Positions 1 to 8,641 are shown, counted from the stretch's first letter. The stretch is DNA of 56,224 nucleotides from an uncultured Oscillospiraceae bacterium (GCA_900756575.1 CAAEKQ010000084.1:1-56224), one strand, 5' to 3'. The notes: generated from the sequence alone by a model not told the origin. Program-made: numbers and translations.

Positions 1-55
1 GGTTCAGCCCCTTCAGGACGATTTCGCCCATTTTCAGGAGAAACATTTCATTCAT
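1..55 (-). CDS. thiI: ThiI, tRNA 4-thiouridine synthase (N-terminus only)
   Basis: Only the first 18 codons lie in the window; the gene continues leftward past base 1. The reading is MNEMFLLKMGEIVLKGLN, which matches the characteristic ThiI opening (a KYGEI.LKG.N-like segment of the ferredoxin-like domain that precedes THUMP). ThiI transfers sulfur to uridine 8 of tRNA and, in many bacteria, to ThiS for thiamine synthesis. An SD-like GAGGAAA sits about 5 bases before the ATG, and a good promoter (92-120) lies directly upstream. The identification rests on a short but distinctive stretch, so it is good but not certain. Confidence 0.75.
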   Translation of the reverse strand, partial: MNEMFLLKMGEIVLKGLN

Positions 56-91
56 GTGTATTTCCTCGTTTTCTTAAAGTATATCAGAGGG

Positions 92-120
92 ATTATACAC
101 GATTTTCGCTGGATTTGCAA
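92..120 (-). promoter_or_regulatory. Promoter of thiI
   Basis: Minus-strand TTGCAA (115-120), 17-base spacer, TATAAT (92-97). It abuts the stop codon of the MATE gene, so thiI is probably transcribed on its own. Confidence 0.6.
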
Positions 121-1530
121 TCACTTGAGCGCAGGCTCAGGCTGGCTCAGCTCTCGATAGGTTCGGATAATCACCACCAGCGCAAACAGGAACGTCAGAA
201 TATCTGCCAGCGGGAAGGAATACAGCACTCCGTCCAGCCCGAAAAACCGGGGCAAAATAATGGGCAGAGATACGCCGAAAATCACCTCGCGGGTGAGCGA
301 GATCATCGTAGAGGCCAGCGCCTTGCCCATGGCCTGGAGATAGATAAACGTGCCCTTGTTCAACATGGACAGGAAAATCAGGCACAGATAAATCCGGAAG
401 CTCCGAACCGCAAAGTCCGTATAATAAGCGCTCTCATTGGCCGCGCCGAAAATGTCGATGAGCTGCCGGGGGAAAATCTCCACAATGCACAGGGCAGCAA
501 GGCCGATGCCCAGCTCCCACAGCAGGAGGTAGGTAAACAGCTTTTTCGCCCGATCCTTCCGTCCCGCACCGATGTTATAGCCCACCACGGGAATGCAGCC
601 CGCCGCCATGCCGATGGCAATGGAAATGGCGATTTGATAGAACTTCATGACGATGCCCATCACCGCCAGGGGAATCTGAGAATACTCCGGCTGCCCGAAA
701 ATCGGATCCAGAGCGCCGTATTTCGTGCACATATTCTGAAACGCCGCCATCGACAGCACCAGCGCAATCTGAGACAGGAAGCTGGTGATACCCATGGCCA
801 AATACCGGCGCATCAGGCCGCCAAACAGGCCAAAGCTGGTTTTGTGGAGATGCACGGCCTTCATGTGAAACAGGTACCAGATGCTCAGTCCCGCCGTTAA
901 AATCTGTCCCAATACCGTTGCCACCGCAGCGCCCATCATACCCATGTGCAGGGGATAGATCAAAATCGGGTCCAGCACCAGATTCGTCGCCGCACCGGCC
1001 AGCGTTGCCGCCATGGCAAACTTCGGGCTGCCGTCGGAACGAATGATGGGGTTCATGGCCTGACCGAACATATAAAACGGAATGCCCAGGGAGATCCAAA
1101 AGAAATACTCCCTGGCGCAGGCATAGGTCTCCCCATTGACCTTGCCGCCGAACAGCGTGAGGATCGGCTCCATAAAAATAAGATAAGCCGCAGTGAGAAC
1201 GACGCTGCACAGAATGCAGAGAATAATGGCGCTGCCAATGCTCTTATGGGCGTCCTCGTCCCGTCCTCCGCCCAGGCTCAGGCTCACAAAGGCGCAACAG
1301 CCGTCACCGATCAGCACCGCAACCGCCAGCGCCACGACGGTCATGGGGAATACCACCGTGTTGGCCGCATTGCCGAAGGAGCCGAGATACGTGGCGTTGG
1401 CGATGAAAATCTGATCCACCACGTTGTACAGCGCCGCCACCAGCAGGGAGATCACACAGGGCACCGCATACTTTGCCATGAGCTTTCCCACCGGCTCCGT
1501 TTCCAAAAATGCATTTGACTTTTCTTCCAT
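121..1530 (-). CDS. MATE family multidrug/cation efflux transporter
   Basis: A 469-residue membrane protein, the usual MATE length, with about 12 hydrophobic segments in two homologous halves. The N-terminal stretch around LYNVVDQIFI is the typical first-helix pattern of MATE proteins (NorM/DinF/MepA group), which use Na+ or H+ gradients to export cationic drugs or metabolites across the cytoplasmic membrane. The start is fixed by AGGAGG 7 bases before the ATG. There is a basic/acidic hydrophilic N-terminus (EEKSNAFLETEPVGKLMAKYAVP) without signal peptide. The substrate cannot be told from sequence. The gene stands between comM and thiI in the same direction, but comM has its own terminator upstream, and the MATE leader (1531-1612) can fold into a hairpin. 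Confidence 0.88.
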   Translation of the reverse strand: MEEKSNAFLETEPVGKLMAKYAVPCVISLLVAALYNVVDQIFIANATYLGSFGNAANTVVFPMTVVALAVAVLIGDGCCAFVSLSLGGGRDEDAHKSIGSAIILCILCSVVLTAAYLIFMEPILTLFGGKVNGETYACAREYFFWISLGIPFYMFGQAMNPIIRSDGSPKFAMAATLAGAATNLVLDPILIYPLHMGMMGAAVATVLGQILTAGLSIWYLFHMKAVHLHKTSFGLFGGLMRRYLAMGITSFLSQIALVLSMAAFQNMCTKYGALDPIFGQPEYSQIPLAVMGIVMKFYQIAISIAIGMAAGCIPVVGYNIGAGRKDRAKKLFTYLLLWELGIGLAALCIVEIFPRQLIDIFGAANESAYYTDFAVRSFRIYLCLIFLSMLNKGTFIYLQAMGKALASTMISLTREVIFGVSLPIILPRFFGLDGVLYSFPLADILTFLFALVVIIRTYRELSQPEPALK

Positions 1531-1551
1531 CGGAAAAACCTCCTAAAACGC

Positions 1552-1606
1552 AGAAAAAGCGTGCCGCCCTTCGCTGGATTTACGTCCGGAAAGACTACAC
1601 GCTTTT
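1552..1606 (-). promoter_or_regulatory. Structured leader / possible attenuator before the MATE gene
   Basis: On the minus strand AAAAGCGTG (about 1597-1605) can pair with CACGCTTTTT (about 1553-1562) across a 35-base loop, followed by a T run, just upstream of the MATE ribosome site. It could be a terminator/attenuator or a riboswitch expression platform. I do not recognise a known class. Confidence 0.35.
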
Positions 1607-1612
1607 GTCCAC

Positions 1613-1668
1613 AGTATAAAAAAAGACGAGGGGCTGCAACTGGATTTACGCAGTTCCTGCCACTCGTC
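1613..1668 (-). terminator. Rho-independent terminator of comM
   Basis: Arms 1625-1642 and 1651-1668 pair over 18 positions with three mismatches around an 8-base loop; on the minus strand the hairpin is followed by TTTTTTT (1618-1624). It lies 67 bases past the comM stop. Confidence 0.8.
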
Positions 1669-1734
1669 CTGTATATTTTATCGAATTTTTCCCGGGTTGT
1701 CAAAGGAAAATTTCCTTCCCCTGTTCCAAGCCCT

Positions 1735-3252
1735 TTAATTTCTCCCCAGCTGATACGTCCGGTACTGAATTGCCTCGGCCAAATGCTCCGGCGCGATCTC
1801 CTCACTGCCCGCCAGATCCGCAATGGTTCGGGCCACCCGCAGAATCCGGTCATAGCTCCGCGCGGTGAGATTCATGGCTTCAAAGGCCATTTTCATCAGG
1901 CCCGTACAGGTGTCGTCCAAGCGGCAATACCGCTGCACCTGGGCAGGAGGCATGGCGGCGTTGCAGGAGATCTCCGTTTTCTCAAACCGCTTCCGCTGCA
2001 CCGCCCGGGCCGCGTCCACCCGCTTTTTGATCTCCGCCGAGGATTCTCCCGGGGCCTTGGAGGAAAGCGCTTCAAACTCCACCGCCGGAACCTCCACGAT
2101 CATGTCGATCCGGTCCAGCAGCGGCCCCGACAGCCGAGAGAGATACTGCTCCACGGATTTCTGGGTACAGCTGCACCGCCCGGAGGGATGCCCGTACCAA
2201 CCGCATTTGCAGGGGTTCATGGCGCACACCAGCATAAACCGGCTGGGATAGGAGCAGGAGCCGCTGACCCGGGATATGGTCACCTTCCCGTCCTCCAGGG
2301 GCTGACGCATAATCTCCAGCGTCTCCTTTGAAAACTCCGGCAGCTCGTCCAAAAACAGAATGCCGTTATGGGCCAGACTGATTTCTCCGGGCTTTGGCGT
2401 GGAACCGCCTCCGGCCAGGCCCGCCGGAGAAACCGTATGATGGGGCGAACGGAACGGGCGTGCGGTCACCAGCGGCTGCTCCCGGGTAAGTAGGCCCATC
2501 ACCGAATAGATCTGGCTGACCTCCAGGGATTCCGCCCGGGTCATGTCCGGCAGAATGGAGGGAAGCCGTTTTGCCAGCATACTTTTGCCCGCCCCGGGAG
2601 GGCCTACCATCAGAATATTATGAGACCCCGCCGCTGCAATTTCCAGCGCCCGCTTGACATTTTCTTGGCCCTTGACATCTGCAAAGTCCGGATAGGCCGC
2701 CCGGTCTTCCTCGGGCATCCAGGGATTCACCGGCTCCATGGTGTGAATGCCGGTGAGATGATCGCAAAGCTCGCCTACGGTTTTCGGCGCATAGACGGTG
2801 ATGTCCCCCGCCAGCGTCGCTTCCGGGCCGTTCTCCTCCGGCACCACAATGGTATTGATCCCCGCCTTTTTTGCCGAGAGCACCATGGGCAGTACGCCGG
2901 ACACCGGACGCAGCTCGCCGCTCATGCTCAGCTCGCCCAAAAACGCCCAATGCTCCCCCGGCAGCCGCAGCTGGCCCGCCGTGGCCAGAATCCCCAGCAG
3001 GATGGGAAGATCATAGATCGTGCCGGTTTTTTTCGTCCCGGCGGGGGCCAAATTGATGGTAATTCTTGTGGTCGGAAATTTGAACCCGGTGCTGGTAATG
3101 GCCGCCCGCACCCGCTCCCGGGATTCCTTCACCGCCGCATCGGGAAGTCCTACGATATCAAACCCCGGAAGTCCCGAGGCGATGCAGCACTCCACCTCCA
3201 CCAGATAGCCGGAAATCCCCGCCAGTCCCATTGAATTTAAGTGAAAAACCAT
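1735..3252 (-). CDS. comM: ComM/YifB-type Mg-chelatase-like AAA+ ATPase
   Basis: A 505-residue protein from the start chosen here. The opening MVFHLNSMGLAGISGYLVEV is the standard YifB/ComM N-terminus; an earlier in-frame ATG at 3399 would lie at the -35 box of the gene's own promoter (3371-3399), so it was rejected. Domains in order: N-terminal ChlI/Lon-S5-like domain (1-165), AAA+ core with Walker A GPPGAGKS (217-224) and Walker B ILFLDE (298-303), a Cys cluster (NPCKCGWYGH...CSC, 346-362) and the C-terminal Mg-chelatase domain. In Haemophilus and Vibrio, ComM is a hexameric helicase that promotes branch migration during natural transformation; in Clostridia the role is less certain. SD AAGGAG lies about 9 bases from the ATG. 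Confidence 0.93.
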   Translation of the reverse strand: MVFHLNSMGLAGISGYLVEVECCIASGLPGFDIVGLPDAAVKESRERVRAAITSTGFKFPTTRITINLAPAGTKKTGTIYDLPILLGILATAGQLRLPGEHWAFLGELSMSGELRPVSGVLPMVLSAKKAGINTIVVPEENGPEATLAGDITVYAPKTVGELCDHLTGIHTMEPVNPWMPEEDRAAYPDFADVKGQENVKRALEIAAAGSHNILMVGPPGAGKSMLAKRLPSILPDMTRAESLEVSQIYSVMGLLTREQPLVTARPFRSPHHTVSPAGLAGGGSTPKPGEISLAHNGILFLDELPEFSKETLEIMRQPLEDGKVTISRVSGSCSYPSRFMLVCAMNPCKCGWYGHPSGRCSCTQKSVEQYLSRLSGPLLDRIDMIVEVPAVEFEALSSKAPGESSAEIKKRVDAARAVQRKRFEKTEISCNAAMPPAQVQRYCRLDDTCTGLMKMAFEAMNLTARSYDRILRVARTIADLAGSEEIAPEHLAEAIQYRTYQLGRN

Positions 3253-3370
3253 GCACCCTTCTCCTTCCCGATTTTTGCATCTTTTCCCGGAGCAACTACC
3301 CGTTTTCCCTGTAGTTCCAACTGTTACGGACGTTTCATATGTCACAGGAGTTTTTTCCATTTCCGCCTTT

Positions 3371-3399
3371 ATTTTATCGCATTCCTTGTGAAATTTCAA
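3371..3399 (-). promoter_or_regulatory. Promoter of comM
   Basis: Minus-strand TTGAAA (3394-3399), 17-base spacer, TAAAAT (3371-3376). It predicts a leader of about 110 bases and excludes the upstream in-frame ATG as start. Confidence 0.6.
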
Positions 3400-3493
3400 A
3401 CAAATATTTTATGCAACATCACACGCCGCCTCCGCACTTTAGTGCATTTCCTTGTGACATTATGCAAACTTTTCAGAAATATCTTGCAAGAGA

Positions 3494-3523
3494 TTTACAT
3501 TATCCTCGGTTTTATGGTACAAT
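3494..3523 (+). promoter_or_regulatory. Promoter of the pyruvate:ferredoxin oxidoreductase gene
   Basis: TTTACA (3494-3499), 18-base spacer, TACAAT (3518-3523). The transcript would carry a leader of roughly 100 bases. The rest of the 3253-3631 gap holds only this promoter, the comM promoter and a weak TGAGAG/CTCTCA hairpin in the leader. Confidence 0.55.
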
Positions 3524-3631
3524 GGAATTGCTGCGAGTGAGAGCATCGTGACACATACTCTCATGGCGGGCGAGCAAACAGGTTCATCCCCATAATTTTT
3601 TGACGCCCAAACAATTCAAGGAGGAATTACT

Positions 3632-6600
3632 TTGGCTAGAAAGCTGAAAACCATGGACGGCAACAATGCCGCCGCACATGTGGCGTACGCCTTTACCGAC
3701 GTCGCTGCCATCTACCCCATCACCCCCTCCTCTGTTATGGCAGAGCATATTGACGAGTGGGCTGCCGCCGGCCGGAAAAATCTGTTCGGTCAGACGGTAA
3801 AAGTCGCCGAAATGCAGTCCGAGGGTGGCGCCGCTGGCGCTGTTCACGGAAGCCTGATGTCCGGCGCACTGACTACAACCTTTACCGCATCTCAGGGTCT
3901 GCTCCTGATGATTCCCAACATGTATAAGATTGCCGCAGAGAATCTTCCCTGCGTCATGCACGTATCCGCCCGCGCCCTGGCGACCCACGCGCTGTCCATC
4001 TTTGGCGATCACAGCGACGTGATGGCCTGCCGCGGCACCGGCTTTGCCATGCTGGCATCCTCCAACCCCCAGGAGGTTATGGATCTTGCCGCCGTGGCCC
4101 ATCTTTCCGCCATCAAAGGCTCCGCTTCCTTCCTGCATTTCTTCGACGGCTTCCGTACCTCCCACGAGATCCAGAAAATCGGCGTTTGGGATTATGCCGA
4201 TCTGGATGAAATGCTGGATAAGGAAAAGGTTCAGGCCTTCCGCAAGGGCGCACTGAACCCCAACCATCCCCATATTAAGGGCTCCGCTCAGAACCCCGAT
4301 ATCTTCTTCCAGACCCGTGAGGCCTGCAACACCCACTATAACGAGCTTCCCGGTGTTGTGGTCAAATACATGAACAAGGTCAACGAAAAGCTGGGCACCA
4401 ACTATCAGCCCTTCAACTACTACGGCGCACCCGATGCCGAGTATGTGGTCATCTCCATGGGCTCCTCCTGCGACGCCCTGATGGAGGTCTGCGATTACCT
4501 GAACTCCACCGACAAAAAGGTTGGCATGGTCAATGTCCACCTGTACCGCCCCTTCTGTCCCGAGTACCTCATCAACGTTCTGCCCGAAACCGTCAAGGGC
4601 ATCGCCGTGCTGGACCGCTGCAAGGAGCCCGGCGCACTGGGTGAGCCTCTGTACCTCGATGTGGTCACTGCGCTGGCCGGCACCAAGTTCGGCTCCGTTC
4701 CCGTCATCGGCGGACGCTATGGCCTTGGCTCCAAGGACGTGGGCACCGGCTGCCTGATCTCCGCTTACCTCAACCTGATGTCCGATAAGCCTCAGGCTCC
4801 CTTCACCCTGGGCATCAACGATGACGTGACCCACCTGAGCCTGCCCATCACCGACAACACCGATTGTCAGGCCAAGGGCAACACCGCATGTAAGTTCTGG
4901 GGCCTCGGCTCTGACGGCACCGTTGGCGCCAACAAAAACTCCATTAAGATCATCGGCGACAACACCGACCTGAACGCTCAGGCTTACTTCCAGTACGACT
5001 CCAAGAAATCCGGCGGCGTGACCATCTCCCATCTGCGGTTTGGCCCCGAGCCCATCCGCTCCAGCTACTATGTCACCGCATCCGACTTTGTGGCCTGCCA
5101 CAATGCTTCTTACCTGGAGAAGTATCCCATGGCTCAGGATTGTAAGCCCGGCGGCACCTTCCTCATCAACTGCGCCTACGACGTGGCGGAGCTGGGTAAG
5201 GTGCTCCCCGTAGAGGCCAAGCAGTATATCGCTAAGAACCATGTCAACGTCTACACCATCGACGCCGTGAAGATCGGCAAGGAGCTGGGCCTGGGCACCA
5301 AGTACAACATGGTGCTGATGTCCGCCTTCTTCAAGCTGGCCAACATCATCCCCATTGACGATGCCGTCCGTTACATGAAGGAAGCCTGCCAGACCTCTTA
5401 CGGCAAGCTGGGCGACGAAGTGGTCAACAAGAACAAAAACGCGGTAGATGCCGGTCTCACCGGTATCGTCAAGCTGGATATTCCCGCAGATTGGGCCACC
5501 ACCACCGAGGGCGGCGTAGAGGCAATGCCCGCTCCCTCCGGCAATCAGGTGCTCGATACCTTTGTCAAGGACGTGCTGATCCCCGCCAATGCACAGCGCG
5601 GCGACGAGATTCCCGTGTCCAAGCTCCTGCCCCAGGCCGACGGTTCCCTGCCCTCCGGTACCGCTGCCTTCGAAAAGCGCGGTATCGCGGTAGAGGTTCC
5701 CGTATGGCTGCCTGAGAACTGCATCCAGTGCAACCGCTGCTCCTATGTGTGCCCCCATGCGGTCATCCGCCCCTTCGTGATGAACGATGAAGAGCTGAAA
5801 AATGCCCCCGAGGGTACCAAGGCCACCAAGATGCTGGGCAAGGGCACGGAGGGAATGCACTTCTCCATCGCCATCTCCCCCATGGACTGCACGGGCTGCG
5901 GCTCCTGCATCAATGTCTGCCCTGCAAAGAATAAAGCACTGACCTCCAAGCCTCTGGCCGAGGCCCTGGGCGACGAGCCTGTGTTTGAATACGCCACCAA
6001 GACCGTCACCGAGAAGCCCGTTCCCTTCAAGGCCAGCACCGTCAAGGGTTCTCAGTTCAAGACGCCTCTGTTCGAGTTCTCCGGTGCCTGCGCAGGCTGC
6101 GGTGAGACGCCCTATGTCAAGCTCATTACTCAGCTGTTCGGCGACCGCATGGTCATCGCCAATGCCACCGGCTGCTCCTCCATCTGGGGCGCCAGCGCAC
6201 CTTCCATCCCCTACACCGTCAACAAGTGCGGCAAGGGTCCCGCTTGGGCAAACTCCCTGTTTGAGGACAATGCCGAGTTTGGCTACGGCATGATGCTGGG
6301 TGCTCAGCAGCGCCGGGCAAAGCTCCAGGGCCTGGTTTCCGACCTGGTAAAGGAAGAAATCCCCGCCGAGCTGAAGACCGCCGCCGAGAACTGGCTGGCT
6401 GCCAGCAACGAGGGCGAAGGTTCCCGCGAGCCCTCCGCTGCTTTCGAAACTGAGATTCAAAAGTATCAGGCTGAGGTTCCCGCACTGGGCGAGATTGCCG
6501 ACATGACCGATATGCTGGTGAAGCCCTCTCAGTGGATCTTCGGCGGCGACGGCTGGGCCTACGACATTGGCTACGGCGGCCTGGATCATGTTCTGGCTCA

Positions 6601-7162
6601 GAATCAGAACGTCAACATCTTCGTACTGGACACCGAGGTTTACTCCAACACCGGCGGACAGGCCTCCAAGGCGACCCCCATCGGCGCTGTGGCAGAGTTT
6701 GCAGCAGCCGGTAAGGCCGTGAAGAAGAAGGATCTGGCCCAGATTGCCATGACCTACGGCTATGTATATGTGGCCCAGGTTGCCATGGGCGCTGATTATC
6801 AGCAGACCCTGAACGCCATTATGGAGGCCGAGGCCTACGACGGCCCCTCCCTGATTATCGCCTATGCGCCCTGCATCAACCACCATGCAAAGGCTGGTAT
6901 GGGCAAGGCCATGCAGACCATGGAGCGCGCAGTCAAGGCCGGCTACTGGCATCTGTTCCGGTTCAACCCGGAAAAGGAAAAGCCCTTTACCCTGGATTCC
7001 AAGGAGCCCACGGACAAGTACAACGACTACATCATGTCCGAGAGCCGCTACAGCTCCCTGGCAAAGAGCTTCCCCGATCGTGCAAAAGAGCTGTTCGCCG
7101 AGGCTGAGGAGTTTGCCGCAGAGAAGTATCAGGATCTCACCAAGCGTCAGGCAAACCAGTAA
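3632..7162 (+). CDS. nifJ: Pyruvate:ferredoxin (flavodoxin) oxidoreductase, single-chain
   Basis: A 1176-residue homodimer-type PFOR, the usual length. It oxidises pyruvate with CoA to acetyl-CoA and CO2 and reduces ferredoxin, the central step of anaerobic fermentation. Visible in order: domain I with the pyruvate/TPP segment (YPITPSSVMAEHIDEWA near 26-42), ferredoxin-like domain with two 4Fe-4S motifs (CIQCNRCSYVCP near 697 and CTGCGSCINVCP near 752), a third cluster site CAGCGETPYVK near 819, and the TPP-binding GDGWAYDIG ... YSNTGGQASKATP near 972-1015. The start is TTG at 3632, chosen because AAGGAGG stands 7 bases upstream and the protein begins MARKLKTMDGN like the family. Monocistronic, with its own promoter and terminator. 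Confidence 0.97.
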   Translation: MARKLKTMDGNNAAAHVAYAFTDVAAIYPITPSSVMAEHIDEWAAAGRKNLFGQTVKVAEMQSEGGAAGAVHGSLMSGALTTTFTASQGLLLMIPNMYKIAAENLPCVMHVSARALATHALSIFGDHSDVMACRGTGFAMLASSNPQEVMDLAAVAHLSAIKGSASFLHFFDGFRTSHEIQKIGVWDYADLDEMLDKEKVQAFRKGALNPNHPHIKGSAQNPDIFFQTREACNTHYNELPGVVVKYMNKVNEKLGTNYQPFNYYGAPDAEYVVISMGSSCDALMEVCDYLNSTDKKVGMVNVHLYRPFCPEYLINVLPETVKGIAVLDRCKEPGALGEPLYLDVVTALAGTKFGSVPVIGGRYGLGSKDVGTGCLISAYLNLMSDKPQAPFTLGINDDVTHLSLPITDNTDCQAKGNTACKFWGLGSDGTVGANKNSIKIIGDNTDLNAQAYFQYDSKKSGGVTISHLRFGPEPIRSSYYVTASDFVACHNASYLEKYPMAQDCKPGGTFLINCAYDVAELGKVLPVEAKQYIAKNHVNVYTIDAVKIGKELGLGTKYNMVLMSAFFKLANIIPIDDAVRYMKEACQTSYGKLGDEVVNKNKNAVDAGLTGIVKLDIPADWATTTEGGVEAMPAPSGNQVLDTFVKDVLIPANAQRGDEIPVSKLLPQADGSLPSGTAAFEKRGIAVEVPVWLPENCIQCNRCSYVCPHAVIRPFVMNDEELKNAPEGTKATKMLGKGTEGMHFSIAISPMDCTGCGSCINVCPAKNKALTSKPLAEALGDEPVFEYATKTVTEKPVPFKASTVKGSQFKTPLFEFSGACAGCGETPYVKLITQLFGDRMVIANATGCSSIWGASAPSIPYTVNKCGKGPAWANSLFEDNAEFGYGMMLGAQQRRAKLQGLVSDLVKEEIPAELKTAAENWLAASNEGEGSREPSAAFETEIQKYQAEVPALGEIADMTDMLVKPSQWIFGGDGWAYDIGYGGLDHVLAQNQNVNIFVLDTEVYSNTGGQASKATPIGAVAEFAAAGKAVKKKDLAQIAMTYGYVYVAQVAMGADYQQTLNAIMEAEAYDGPSLIIAYAPCINHHAKAGMGKAMQTMERAVKAGYWHLFRFNPEKEKPFTLDSKEPTDKYNDYIMSESRYSSLAKSFPDRAKELFAEAEEFAAEKYQDLTKRQANQ

Positions 7163-7174
7163 TTTCATCCCGTC

Positions 7175-7208
7175 ACTCCGGAGGGCAGATGCTCTCCGGA
7201 GTCTTTTC
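7175..7208 (+). terminator. Terminator of the PFOR gene
   Basis: Perfect 9-bp arms ACTCCGGAG (7175-7183) and CTCCGGAGT (7194-7202) followed by CTTTTC. Confidence 0.75.
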
Positions 7209-7359
7209 GTCTGCGGACAAAAGTACACAAATCCTGCATTTTCCCGCCTGCTTCGGAGATTATTCCGGTATCTCAGTCTATTTTCGCGTCTTTTCCATAG
7301 AATCGCCTGAAATTTTGCACCCTCCCGCAAAATTCTTGCAAATTATTTCTTTCATCCCC

Positions 7360-7388
7360 TTGACATCTCAGGGCGGATGTAATAAAAT
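7360..7388 (+). promoter_or_regulatory. Strong sigma-A promoter of an intergenic RNA
   Basis: Consensus TTGACA (7360-7365), exactly 17 bases, TAAAAT (7383-7388). No open reading frame with a ribosome site follows before the terminator at 7544-7583, so it drives a non-coding transcript. Confidence 0.8.
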
Positions 7389-7392
7389 AGAG

Positions 7393-7583
7393 ACCGGCAA
7401 AACGTACGATACGTTTTGTGACAAATGGTACCATCGGCGTGTCACCCGATGTTCCCGTTTTACTTTGCTTCCAATCCGATTGCCTGTTCAGGTCACCTCC
7501 CTGAGTCGTAGCCAGGCAGTCGGTTGTGGGGGCGGCTGAGGACGACGAATTATTTTGCTCCGCGCAAAATGATTCGTCTTTTT
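7393..7583 (+). ncRNA. Probable small RNA (~190 nt) with an anti-Shine-Dalgarno-like loop
   Basis: The region lies between a consensus promoter and a strong terminator and has no coding potential. Foldable elements: a 9-bp hairpin (CAAAACGTA 7398-7406 with TACGTTTTG 7410-7418); alternative overlapping pairings GTGACA/TGTCAC (7418-7423 with 7440-7445) and CATCGG/CCGATG (7432-7437 with 7446-7451); and a long stem 7471-7486 with 7513-7529. At its tip a 5-bp stem TCAGG/CCTGA displays the loop TCACCTC (7493-7499). The 8-mer TCACCTCC here equals part of the 16S rRNA 3' end, so the loop could bind Shine-Dalgarno sites of mRNAs. The ends do not pair with each other, so 6S RNA is unlikely; no T-box, SRP or known riboswitch core was recognised. 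Length, promoter and terminator support a discrete sRNA; the mode of action is inference. Confidence 0.6.
7544..7583 (+). terminator. Terminator of the intergenic small RNA
   Basis: Fifteen-base arms 7544-7558 and 7564-7578 pair throughout (one G-T), 5-base loop, then TTTTT (7579-7583). Confidence 0.85.
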
Positions 7584-7595
7584 CCTGCGCTGTAC

Positions 7596-7623
7596 TTGAA
7601 TTTTTCAAATACTTTGCTATACT
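7596..7623 (+). promoter_or_regulatory. Promoter of the GntR regulator gene
   Basis: TTGAAT (7596-7601), 16-base spacer, TATACT (7618-7623), downstream of the sRNA terminator, so the regulator is transcribed separately from the sRNA. Confidence 0.55.
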
Positions 7624-7679
7624 AGTAAGAAAAGAACGTGAATACTGTCTCAGGTGTTCCATATTTTAGGTGATACTAC

Positions 7680-8483
7680 ATGAGCTCTACCAACAATCTG
7701 ATTTTGAACGCAAAACTCTCTCTGGACAGCGATGTACCGCTGTATAACCAGCTTGTGGCAATCATTAAGCGCCATATTTCCGCAGGGATTCTGGTTCCCG
7801 GAGATCTTCTGCCCTCCGAATCCGAACTCTGCAAGGCGCTTTCTATCTCCCGCTCCACCGTCCGCCAGGCCATTGGCGCGCTGGAGTCCGAGGGTCTGGT
7901 GGTTCGCCGCCAGGGCAAGGGCACGTTTGTTGCCGAGCCAAAGGTTCATCGCAAAACCGAGCGGGTCTATTCCTTTACCGCAGAAATGACCGCCATGGGC
8001 CTGACCCCTTCTTCGGATCTCATCGAGTTTACCGTCATCACGCCCACCCCGGATATCGTCAAAATGCTGGAGCTTCGCAGCAGTGATACCAAGGTCTATA
8101 AGTTCACCCGAATCCGGAAGGTCAACGGTGAGCCGCTGATGCTGGAAACCTCGTTCTATCCCCAGTACATCTACCCCAACCTGACCCCCGAGCTGCTGAC
8201 CACCCATTCCTTCTACTCCCTGCTCTACGATGTGGGCGTAATTCCCTACACCGCAGTGGATTCCTATGAGGCGGTGAAGTTCAGCAAGTCCGACGCCGAG
8301 CTGCTCCATTGCCGCGCAGGCAGTGCAGGCTTCTTTGTCCAGCGCCAAACCCGCACCGAAAGCGGCGAATGCTACGAGTTCACCCAGACCTATATGCGGG
8401 GTGACCGTGCGTCTCTCGACATTGTGCTCCACAAGGACGGCGTTACCTTCTCCCGCAGTGTGGATAAAACCCATACGGGCTGA
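7680..8483 (+). CDS. GntR family transcriptional regulator, HutC/UTRA subfamily
   Basis: A 267-residue protein. Residues about 15-80 form the GntR winged helix-turn-helix (VPLYNQLVAIIKRHISAG, PSESELCKALSISRSTVRQA, GLVVRRQGKGTFV), and about 95-255 form a UTRA ligand domain (YKFTRIRKVNGEPLMLETSFYP is typical). HutC-type regulators bind small effectors such as sugar phosphates or amino-sugar derivatives and repress nearby catabolic or transport genes. No obvious target lies next to it; murC downstream has its own promoter. The start ATG has AGGTGA 7 bases upstream. The ligand cannot be named. Confidence 0.9.
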   Translation: MSSTNNLILNAKLSLDSDVPLYNQLVAIIKRHISAGILVPGDLLPSESELCKALSISRSTVRQAIGALESEGLVVRRQGKGTFVAEPKVHRKTERVYSFTAEMTAMGLTPSSDLIEFTVITPTPDIVKMLELRSSDTKVYKFTRIRKVNGEPLMLETSFYPQYIYPNLTPELLTTHSFYSLLYDVGVIPYTAVDSYEAVKFSKSDAELLHCRAGSAGFFVQRQTRTESGECYEFTQTYMRGDRASLDIVLHKDGVTFSRSVDKTHTG

Positions 8484-8495
8484 TTTCGATTTTCC

Positions 8496-8524
8496 AAGCC
8501 TCCGGTTCTCCGGGGGCTTTTTTC
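8496..8524 (+). terminator. Terminator of the GntR gene
   Basis: AAGCCTCCGG (8496-8505) pairs with CCGGGGGCTT (8510-8519) around TTCT, followed by a T run. Confidence 0.75.
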
Positions 8525-8550
8525 GGGCCGGGATGCTCTGAAATTTTTTC

Positions 8551-8579
8551 TTGTGTAATACCGGTCAATGTATTATAAT
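8551..8579 (+). promoter_or_regulatory. Promoter of murC
   Basis: TTGTGT (8551-8556), 17-base spacer, TATAAT (8574-8579). Confidence 0.65.
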
Positions 8580-8641
8580 GTGCTAAGACATCAGTTGATT
8601 TTACTGGGCTTTTACGCCCCTTTATTTAGGAGGAACCTATT

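Noticed and set aside
3584..7330. 1248-codon open frame on the minus strand opposite PFOR
   Set aside because: It mirrors PFOR codon bias (third-position G/C); the product is Gly/Val/His-rich low-complexity with no motif, and there is no ribosome site. PFOR is certain on the plus strand.
7393..7583. 6S RNA, T-box or other known riboswitch
   Set aside because: 5' and 3' ends do not pair as in 6S; the TGGTACC near 7426 is not in a T-box position or context; the downstream gene has its own promoter after the terminator.
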